NCBI GenBank assembly: GCA_946811695.1
Contig: OX328126.1
Span: 84,880,536-84,944,535, forward strand
DNA from: Gonocerus acuteangulatus
Taxonomy: Eukaryota; Arthropoda; Insecta; Hemiptera; Coreidae
Direction: 5' to 3'
DNA length: 64,000 nucleotides
Shown in pieces: positions 55,599 to 64,000 of this stretch; within the stretch, counting starts at the first letter, position 1; each line of letters opens with the position of its first letter. Both the position numbers and the translations under genes were made by a program. The notes beneath the pieces were generated by a model. It saw only the letters and a list, made by a program, of their open reading frames with translations. It had not been told where the DNA came from and did not search any database.

Positions 55599-56259
55599 AA
55601 GTCGAATTCGATAACCAGCAGAATCCGCCCAACTGGTTTTGGAGTGCAATTCGTGCGAAAAAAATCGTAACGCTTACGTTTTCGAGTTCATATCCTTGCA
55701 GCCACTCGTTTTATAGGTTCTATAACGTAGGAAAAACTTTTAAGACGATATGTGTAATAGTTTTTGAGAAAAATAGAAAACATGTTTTTGTAAATACTTA
55801 AAAAATATGCCTTATTTTCAATTTTATTAAAGTTATTAGGAAAAATATTTCTTTTAGAGGATCGGCCATATTCTTTTCAGAAAGTTGAGGAAAAAATACC
55901 TCAAAGTCATGTATCACACATTCATAACCGACCTCTGTAAGTGCTTCCAAAAAATCGTTTTAATTTAAAACAATGAAATTTGAATCACACGAAACATATT
56001 TTATTTTAAAGATCGAAGTGCGGTTTGCAGCAAAGAAGAGTTTCTTTTTTAATTCCCTTTAAAATTATGTGCATAGTAATAGGGGTAATCTGCAAACATC
56101 AACATTTCAGCTAGCGCCGAGCGCACATGCGCGGTCAATATGTTTAATAATTGACATATTTAAAAAGCTTAGATCAAGCCCTACAACTTTTTCCTCTGGT
56201 TTTTTTTCTCAGATCAACCGTTTGGCCGCAAAATTAGTTTGAGCCGTCTTATTTGGGAC

Positions 56260-56304
<45 letters not shown>

Positions 56305-56485
56305 GTTCTTGTGAATGAGTTTTTGTAGTGGCTTAACTCACTTTTTAATTGTTCGTTTTTTTTGTTTTTTTTTTTAAATCGAAATTGGAAAGCTTAGATC
56401 AAGCCCTACAACTTTTTCCTCTGGTATTTTATTCTCAGATCAACCGTTTAGCCGCAAAATTAGTTTGAGCCGTCTTATTTGGGAC

Positions 56486-56534
<49 letters not shown>

Positions 56535-57067
56535 GTTCTTGTGAATGAGTTTTTGTAGTGGCTTAACTCACTTTTTAATTGTTCGTTTTTGTTTTTTTTA
56601 AATTGAAATTGGAAAGCTTAGATCAAGCCCTACAACTTTTTCCTCTGGTATTTTTTTCTCAGATCAACCGTTTGGCCGCAAAATTAGTTTGAGCCGTCTT
56701 ATTTGGGACACCCTATATATATAATTTTGTTCTTGTGAATACGTTTTTGTAGTGGCTTAACTCATTTTTTAATTGTTCGTTTTTTTTTTTAAATTGAATT
56801 TATTACTAAAATTAGTATTTTATTGAAAGAAGGTAAGAAAATCAGAAATGTATTTGTAATAATGTTTTCCTAGAGCAAACGTTAAGCAGGCGGGAGGCCA
56901 TTCTGTTTCCTGTTATGGTGCCTTTCACTTCCTTCTCTTTGAGATTTTATTTTATATTTTTCAGGAAAGATCATACCCTACCAAAAACTGCTTCTATTCC
57001 TTTGCTAATGGCACTAGTGATGTAAACGGAACCGCGCTAAGATGATCCATTTCCTGAGTTGGGCTTC
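55414..57067 (+). mobile_element. Helentron-like element, family B copy 7, expanded core
   Basis: The 5' end TTTAGCGCGGTTCCACCCTC and 3' end GGAACCGCGCTAAGATGATC match family B, although the stem-loop is degraded (CATTTCCTGAGTTGGGC). (TA)n at 55529-55594. The core holds three tandem copies of a ~225-bp module (starts near 56161, 56392, 56614). Each has AAGCTTAGATCAAGCCCTAC, GAGCCGTCTTATTTGGGACA, a (TA)n tract of different length and GGCTTAACTCA. Confidence 0.65.
56158..56790. repeat. ~225-bp module, three tandem copies
   Basis: The three modules differ mainly in (TA)n length (about 36, 39 and 8 bp) and T-run length. They lie inside family B copy 7; other family B copies have at most one such module. 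Confidence 0.85.
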
Positions 57068-57259
57068 TTGTATTATGAACGTTTTCTTTTCTTTTACGCT
57101 ATGTTTAATTTTTTTTCTTTATTTTTATATAATTTCTGCGAATACTTGTTTATGTTTTATGGAATGATTATTTTAAGTTATATTATTCTAATGACCTATA
57201 TTTTTTACCTGCTGCTTCATCTTCATATAATTGTTACGACTACCGAACATATGCCTTAT

Positions 57260-59290
57260 TTAATTTTTTATTATAAAAAAAACCGAAATCAGTCCCGTAT
57301 AAGGCCACGAGGGCCCCGAGAGGCAGATACTATAGAGGTATCTGATTCATGACCATACGGCACACTAGGGAGATAGTATGGTAGCTGCTTCGACTGGTAG
57401 AGTCATTAGCACCCAAGGTACCAATTATTAAATTTATTAAAGGCTGGGTTGGTCTAGGGACGGGTCAGGTAGGCCGAATTCAACCCATGAACGAAGTCAC
57501 TAGAAATCTTTAGTACTATGCTCAGGATTAGAACTCAGGTCCTCCATCACAGTAGTACAGTGCTCTACCACTGAGCTAACCTCAGGTCCTCCATCACAGT
57601 AGTACAGTGCTCTACCACTGAGCTAACCTCAGGTCCTCCATCACAGTAGTACAGTGCTCTACCACTGAGCTAACCTCAGGTCCTCCATGACAGTAGTACA
57701 GTGCTCTACCACTGAGCTAACCTCAGGTCCTCCATCACAGTAGTACAGTGCTCTACCACTGAGCTAACCTCAGGTCCTCCATCACAGTAGTACAGTGCTC
57801 TACCACTGAGCTAACCTCAGGTCCTCCATGACAGTAGTACAGTGCTCTACCACTGAGCTAACCTCAGGTCCTCCATCACAGTAGTACAGTGCTCTACCAC
57901 TGAGCTAACCTCAGGTCCTCCATCACAGTAGTACAGTGCTCTACCACTGAGCTAACCTCAGGTCCTCCATCACAGTAGTACAGTGCTCTACCACTGAGCT
58001 AACCTCAGGTCCTCCATCACAGTAGTACAGTGCTCTACCACTGAGCTAACCTCAGGTCCTCCATCACAGTAGTACAGTGCTCTACCACTGAGCTAACCTC
58101 AGGTCCTCCATCACAGTAGTACAGTGCTCTACCACTGAGCTAACTCAGGTCCTCCATCACAGTAGTACAGTGCTCTACCACTGAGCTAACTCAGGTCCTC
58201 CATCACAGTAGTACAGTGCTCTACCACTGAGCTAACTCAGGTCCTCCATCACAGTAGTACAGTGCTCTACCACTGAGCTAACCTCAGGTCCTCCACCACA
58301 GTAGTACAGTGCTCTACCACTGAGCTAACCTCAGGTCCTCCATCACAGTAGTACAGTGCTCTACCACTGAGCTAACCTCAGGTCCTCCATCACAGTAGTA
58401 CAGTGCTCTACCACTGAGCTAACCTCAGGTCCTCCATGACAGTAGTACAGTGCTCTACCACTGAGCTAACCTCAGGTCCTCCATGACAGTAGTACAGTGC
58501 TCTACCACTGAGCTAACCTCAGGTCCTCCATCACAGTAGTACAGTGCTCTACCACTGAGCTAACCTCAGGTCCTCCATCACAGTAGTACAGTGCTCTACC
58601 ACTGAGCTAACCTCAGGTCCTCCATCACAGTAGTACAGTGCTCTACCACTGAGCTAACCTCAGGTCCTCCATCACAGTAGTACAGTGCTCTACCACTGAG
58701 CTAACTCAGGTCCTCCATCACAGTAGTACAGTGCTCTACCACTGAGCTAACTCAGGTCCTCCATCACAGTAGTACAGTGCTCTACCACTGAGCTAACTCA
58801 GGTCCTCCATCACAGTAGTACAGTGCTCTACCACTGAGCTAACCTCAGGTCCTCCACCACAGTAGTACAGTGCTCTACCACTGAGCTAACCTCAGGTCCT
58901 CCATCACAGTAGTACAGTGCTCTACCACTGAGCTAACCTCAGGTCCTCCATCACAGTAGTACAGTGCTCTACCACTGAGCTAACCTCAGGTCCTCCATGA
59001 CAGTAGTACAGTGCTCTACCACTGAGCTAACCTCAGGTCCTCCATGACAGTAGTACAGTGCTCTACCACTGAGCTAACCTCAGGTCCTCCATCACAGTAG
59101 TACAGTGCTCTACCACTGAGCTAACCTCAGGTCCTCCATGACAGTAGTACAGTGCTCTACCACTGAGCTAACCTCAGGTCCTCCATGACAGTAGTACAGT
59201 GCTCTACCACTGAGCTAACCTCAGGTCCTCCATGACAGTAGTACAGTGCTCTACCACTGAGCTAACCTCGCTGCTTAATTTTTTATTATA
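57260..59290 (-). mobile_element. SINE family S2 with 37-copy tandem tRNA-like head
   Basis: Body 57276-59274, flanked by the perfect 16-bp TSD TTAATTTTTTATTATA (57260-57275, 59275-59290). On the minus strand it opens GCAGCGAGG, then 37 units carrying the pol III A box TAGCTCAGTGG. After the last unit comes a B box-like AGTTCTAATCC, placed 43 bases after its A box, the normal tRNA spacing. A ~240-bp body follows (TTCATGGGTTGAATTCGGCC, AACCCAGCCTTTAATAA, GTGCCGTATGGTCATGAATC, GGCCCTCGTGGCC). It ends GGGACTGATTTCGG and eight T, a pol III terminator-like tail rather than poly(A). The head resembles a tRNA D-arm (GCTC-AGTGGTA-GAGC); the parent tRNA is uncertain, perhaps Ala-like. Confidence 0.9.
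57531..59271 (-). repeat. 47-bp A-box array, 37 units, 561-bp higher-order period
   Basis: Units are 47 bp, or 46 bp where one C of AACCTC is lost. Diagnostic variants (CATCAC, CATGAC, CACCAC, short units) recur in order. The first of three short units begins at 58141 and again at 58702; CACCAC occurs at 58294 and 58855. Both offsets are exactly 561 bp, equal to 12 units (nine of 47, three of 46). So single-unit expansion was followed by duplication of a 12-unit block. Confidence 0.95.
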
Positions 59291-60482
59291 GCTTCATCTA
59301 ATTTTTCTAGCGTCCTTATGTTGACGCATTTATATTTTGGTTGTTTTCCTATAAAGTCGGTTTTTAGTCAAATGCTTAACATTTTAATCCTTTCAGAATT
59401 GGAGTAATTGTGGATTGTTTAAAAATATGGAGCCGAATAGGGCTACAAGACCAAGAGATGATTCCGACATGAGGAACTGAGCGATCTGAGAAGGCGAAGT
59501 TTGGAGCTTCGTCATCGGAACAAACTGTCAAGGTTGTCACGTCCAAGCTGGGAATATCCTTCTGATTAATAGCACCAGACTCATTCTACAGATTGATAAC
59601 ATTATCAGTAAATCTCAAAATCTATTTATTCTCTTATTATTAATGATATTATGTGTGTTTCCCTTTTTGTATATTTCTAATTTCCCAGATTGAATATACC
59701 GGAAATCAGATGTAGTCGTGAATGAATTTTTGAATATTTCAATCCAGTTGATATTTAAATTTGCTAGCGGTTAAACGACCCTAAAATTATTTTAAACAAT
59801 TTTAAAAAAATTTTCAATTTGTTTTTACGAAAAAAAATCAAAATTGTATTAATTAAACAAAATACAACTACTTAAACCAGGGGTCGAAGATAATTGTTGA
59901 CTTTTATTTTTAAAAAAGTATTCATTTTTAAAAAGTAAAAGTTCTAAAATAACTTTTGGGGTTTAAACTTTTTTACTGACATTTTTCAACTTAAAAAATA
60001 AAAGTTTTAAAGTAATTGTTATTAAAATACTTTATAGGGAAAAGTTTGAAGTAATAAATTAAAGCTACTAGTGTTTTTGTTTTGTCCTCTTATCAGAAAG
60101 TGACCCATTCTTCTCTCAGTAGGTAAATATTTGTGGCTACTTTATTTAGAATGGGGAGAAAATTAATATTTTAAAATTATTTCATTTCAACGACTCTATT
60201 ATAAATCATTTTAATGATTTATTATTGTTTCTTCTTTATGGTTGAGTGGTTCTATAAGGGAACCTTTCTTCATTCAGTGCCATTCTGATTTTATACAAAC
60301 AGGTGTGACAATCCGCTAAAAATTCCATTAAACAAATCAAGTAATTTATTTATAAACTCATCGCTTTAAAACATTTATATAGGATGAAATCCTCTCTTGC
60401 TAAATTATTCAATATTAGATAGGTTCCCAATCCCTCATACTTTCCATCTACCTCTCTTCTACCCTTTTCTTTAAAAACAACC
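59291..60482. other. AT-rich spacer
   Basis: No gene, repeat or family match was supported. Confidence 0.45.
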
Positions 60483-62220
60483 CTATGAAATATTTTACTT
60501 TAGTTAAAAACCTTGGAATGTATTTTACCTATCGATCCATATTCATCCTCAAACAGTTCAACCTTCCTCGCCATCTCTTGCCAACAAAGATCCGTTAATT
60601 CCTTGAAAAATCACTCATATTCCACTAGTTCGACAATGTTTCGTGCACGATAGGAGTATAAAAACAGCTTTAATAACCTGGTCCGGAATTTCCGTGTCAG
60701 AGTGGGAGCAGAATTATCAGACATATTTCAACAACAAAATGGGGTCCCACAAGGAGGCGTTTTAAGTCCAACCCTTTTTGCTATTGCTATCAATTTTGTA
60801 ACAAGGTACATTCCAACTGGTATATCGTATTGCCTGTATGCAGATGATTTACTGATATATAACTCATCAAAATCATTTCATGATGACAGATCTCTCATGC
60901 TTACATTCTATCGTGCTTATACCAGATCTTTACTGGACTAAGGGTGTATAGCATATTCATCTGCCAGCCAAACAACACTTAAACAATTATACTCAATACA
61001 TAATGCGGGCATAAGACTTGCAACAGGAGCATACAGATCAAACCCAACTGTAAGTATTTACGTTGAGTCCGGCGAACTTCCATTGGAGCTCAGGCATAAA
61101 ATCTTGGAATTAAATTTTTCCAAAAAATCCCAAAGTTTAAATAAACCATGTGTAAATTGCTTTCTGGGTAACCAATATCATGACTTATATAACAGAAAAC
61201 GACCTAAACAAAAACCCTTAATTATACGCCTTTTGGAGAACAGACAGACCCGACATATTCGACAAACTCCTACACACAGAAATGAAATCTTGACGTTCCC
61301 TCCTTGGGAACTTAAGAATGTCAGTATAAATTTATCACTATCAAAAATGAAAAAGACTGATCCACTATCAACGACTTTCCACAAGACATTATTCACATCA
61401 ATAAAAAGACAAAACGCAGACAATTTAAACATATTCACCGACGGGTCCAAAAAAAATCTGGTACTGGATCTGCTGCAGTAACAGGTTCGCAAATATTTAA
61501 ACAAAAGCTCCCAAACACTGCAAGCATTTATACGGCAGAATTACAAGCAATCCTATTAGCTTTATCAAACGTTGGTACAATAAATTGCACAAAGATCCAA
61601 TTATTTTCAGACTCACTCAGTTCATTGCTCTCTTTTAACAATATGTACAGCACACATGCCATTGCCAAACAAATATACAATCAACTCTACAGACTACAAG
61701 AACAAAACATATCCATCACAATGATCTGGCTACCCGGACATACAAATATCACAGAAAGTACGACAGTTGACATTCAAGCAAAATTGGCTACAAGAAAACA
61801 GAATATTGACATAGAAAATCTAACTATACAAGACATAAAAAAAGAACTAGTTGATACTATACAAAAAACATGGCAAGAATATGGACAAACATACAAAACA
61901 ACAAACTCAGAGAAATCAAAAATACTATATACGAATGGAGCTCTAGTAGCCGAAGAAACAGACGAGAAGAGGTTATACTATGTAGACTACGCATAGGACA
62001 CACTTTACTAACTCACTCTTATTTAATGACAAATAAAGAACAACCCATTTGCAGACAGTGTAACGTTCCAATGACAATAAAATACTTACTAACGGAATGC
62101 AGAATACGAGAACAACTAAAACTACCTTACAACTTACAGGAACTACTGACAGAGGGTAGCCCCTTCATCAACGATATATTAACATTTTTAAAACAATACA
62201 ACCTACACACAAAAATTTGA
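60483..62220 (+). pseudogene. RNase H LINE, RT fragment to C-terminus, decayed
   Basis: The longest LINE remnant. Around 60500 FTLVKNLGMYF recalls an RT C-terminal block and may be rearranged. The frame 60702-60941 has NGVPQGGVLSPTLFAIA (residues 13-29) and CLYADDLLIYNSS, the RT catalytic box. About 130 residues are then missing; LLD joins straight to a stop (TAT to TAA at 60940) and GCIAYSSASQTTLKQL. The frame 61083-61481 runs to NIFTDGSKK, the first RNase H Asp. After a frameshift, IYTAELQAILLALSN (Glu), FSDSLSSLL (Asp), MIWLPGHTNI and TVDIQAKLA follow. Another frameshift leads to RREEVILCRLRIGHTLLTHS, knuckle CRQCNVPMTIKYLLTEC (His to Tyr) and NDILTFLKQYNLHTKI, stop at 62218-62220. Confidence 0.85.
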
Positions 62221-62437
62221 TTCCAGGAAAAAATGTAGATATTATTTCGATGGTATAATAATAATCTGATTTCAATTAAATTTTTTTTTTTTTTTTTAAC
62301 ACGAAAGGGCCATTAAAGGAAGGCCTCAAAAATGTAGTGTCCTCCATGAACCATTATTTTAGTATATTATGTTTTTATGTTTTTGTCTTTTTCCATATAT
62401 GTATGTATTTATTAATGTATGTGTATGTGTGTATGTA

Positions 62438-62490
<53 letters not shown>

Positions 62491-62589
62491 TTCAGTATAC
62501 ATGATACATTTTCTCTTGAGTCCTATCTCTTTTGCCTAGCCCCAAGGCTAGTTTCTGTCAGTAAAATGTTGAATCTTCCAATTGATAAT
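62221..62589. other. LINE 3' flank and (TA)n
   Basis: A T-run (62281-62298) and (TA)n (62440-62484). No further feature. Confidence 0.4.
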
Positions 62590-62694
62590 TTATAAATTTT
62601 TCTCGGGGATGTAAAAGGCGGGTTTCGCAACGATGTCTATTATTTCGTTTCCAACTATTCCTGAATGAGCCTTCATCCATTGGAAATGGGTATT
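62590..62694 (-). pseudogene. R1-like LINE RNase H fragment
   Basis: In one minus-strand frame the segment reads THFQWMKAHSGIVGNEIIDI, then VAKPAF. Q-W-x-KAHxGIxGNExxDxxAK is the last RNase H motif, with the late catalytic Asp, as found in R1/Tras-type LINEs. It differs from the WxPGH version of the other LINEs here, so it is a separate lineage. The frame stops at both sides. Confidence 0.7.
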
Positions 62695-63290
62695 TTATGC
62701 TTACATCCGATCTGGATCTTCTACCTTCCGGCAATCCCATTGTTCTAAAGTGGAACAGTGAACTACAGTGATAAAATAGCTTCCACGTTCTTCTTATCTA
62801 CCTTTGCGGTGAAAATAAATTCTATTGTACCTGCCAGTTAAGCGGAGACGTCAACTGGCAGGACTAAGGACGAATTGCTCCCCCCGCCTTCCCAGCGAGG
62901 TAGAGGTTGGATTCAATATCAGATTAACCTGCTAAACCCTGATCGAATCCTTACTGATTGACAAATGTTCCTCGCTGCCAATAGGATTGAGACAAATAGT
63001 CCTTCTAACTCTCAGGTCACAGGATTCTCCCGCGGAAATCTCTACCTCGTTGGTTCCTTTTGTATCCCTTCCTTGTAAAATCCTACCACCAATTTATATC
63101 AATTTTGCTTCTACTTGTACCAAGGATAGGAAATATGTCTTCCTAAATTCCAGAAGCCGAATTTTCTTGTTCTATAAGCTCTGATAGTACTTCGTCTCCA
63201 ATCCTTTCCTGCGTCAATATTACAGCTATTATTCTTTCAATCATTATTAATGCCAATATTTATGTATAATGCTTTGTATACACATATGAA
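62695..63290. other. unassigned sequence
   Basis: Moderately mixed composition (e.g. 62830-63100). It may be more of the R1-like element, but no motif supports this. Confidence 0.3.
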
Positions 63291-63291
63291 T

Positions 63292-63327
<36 letters not shown>

Positions 63328-63329
<2 letters not shown>

Positions 63330-63496
63330 AAAATCAGTCCCGTAACAGGCCACGAGGGCCCAGAGGGGCAGATACTATAGAGGTATCTGATTCATTGCCG
63401 TACGGCACACAAGGGAGATAGTGTGGTCAGTACTATGCTCCGGCCGCCTGATTTTCCCATTGGCTGCTTCGACTGCTAGAGTCATTAGCACCCAAG

Positions 63497-63499
<3 letters not shown>
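63328..63499 (-). mobile_element. SINE family S2 fragment (3' half)
   Basis: AAATCAGTCCCGTAACAGGC, CACGAGGGCCCAGAGG, CCGTACGGCACACAAGGGAG and TAGAGTCATTAGCACCCAAG match the S2 body. It retains a segment (GCTCCGGCCGCCTGATTTTC) that the 57276 copy lacks but the 7240 copy has. It is cut by (TA)n on both sides (63294-63327, 63500-63537). Confidence 0.8.
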
Positions 63500-63537
<38 letters not shown>

Positions 63538-63543
<6 letters not shown>

Positions 63544-64000
63544 GCACTAGTATTTGTCTAGTAAAGTGACACGACTAAAAATAAAATACTGATAATGTGT
63601 TGCTCTTGCCTATGTAGCAGCAGGAATAGCATTAAGATAGGAAAGGTGACACAAGTGCCCTCTGGTGTACAATAGGGTGGCCCTTAGCTATGGAGATTTT
63701 TTTTGAAAGTCTAAATGTTGCTGCTCCCCCCCCCCATTATGTTCCAATCAACAAAAAAACTAGCTCTGCAAAATTTCAGAGCAATCGGAAAACTGCTAGG
63801 TGACCCGCAAACGGTTTAAAATTGAAACATAGTATACGCAGCGAATAATTCCGTTAAAAAGGGTTATACTGTTGTATCTCAATGCGTTTCTTATTGCAAT
63901 TTATGTAGATACATCGGGCTACCCAAGAAATTGTTTAAAATCATTCTGAATCATATATCTCAATATTTAATTCTAAAAACTGCAGGGATATCATGAAAAA
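63538..64000. other. unassigned sequence
   Basis: A C-run near 63727-63736. No gene or repeat could be supported. Confidence 0.4.

Noticed and set aside
57531..59271. Regular repeats resembling a CRISPR array or a cluster of tRNA genes
   Set aside because: There are no unique spacers, units are contiguous, and each unit has only the A-box half of a tRNA. The TSD shows it belongs to a SINE.

Overview
This window is eukaryotic, AT-rich and almost entirely made of transposon and repeat sequence. I see no intact host protein gene, no tRNA or rRNA gene, no operon-like layout and no bacterial signals. Jockey-like LINE remnants, LINEs ending in an RNase H domain plus a CX2CX7HX4C knuckle, tRNA-derived SINEs, hAT-type elements, Helentron-like non-autonomous elements and dozens of long (TA)n tracts suggest an arthropod, probably an insect with a large repetitive genome. 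I cannot name the species from sequence alone. || Layout: 1-2326 AT-rich with one (TA)n; 2327-3588 a 45-copy 28-bp minisatellite; 3676-5429 two abutting hAT-type elements with overlapping target-site duplications (TSDs), the first carrying nested SINEs; 5545-7510 decayed LINEs hit by a full SINE; 8626-13400 Helentron-like elements (families A and B), a family-C repeat and a Jockey fragment; 13824-15945 a GC-rich retroelement tail, a perfect hairpin and a Jockey 3' end; 16411-18184 tandem repeats, a hairpin-only SINE insertion and an RTE-type LINE tail; 18962-23077 family B, a hammerhead-like palindromic array inside family C, an RNase H LINE and a GC-rich tail; 23735-24340 diverged tandem repeats; 25836-27255 a hAT-type element whose right terminus is tandemly amplified; 28438-36490 a LINE tail, two complete and one interrupted family-A element, two inverted-repeat elements, and a Jockey reverse-transcriptase (RT) domain ending in a palindrome; 37374-43033 family B, LINE RT and RNase H pieces and an inverted-repeat element; 44707-46972 a 2.3-kb hAT-type element; 47390-51260 family-B and family-A pieces with three dated retro-insertions; 51834-57067 a cruciform array, a Jockey fragment, a foldback element and family B with a triplicated core; 57276-59274 a 2-kb SINE whose tRNA-like head is repeated 37 times inside a perfect 16-bp TSD; 60483-62220 a decayed LINE; 62590-63499 an R1-like RNase H fragment and a SINE fragment. 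|| Working relations: no element here looks autonomous. The LINEs are 5'-truncated or frameshifted. The SINEs share a 3' hairpin followed by poly(A), which probably lets them borrow LINE machinery. Three insertions consist of little more than that hairpin and tail. The Helentron-like and hAT-type elements have recognisable ends but no readable transposase. The strongest candidates for something undescribed are the SINE with an amplified pol III A-box head, the hammerhead-like palindromic array, and the hairpin-only insertions.
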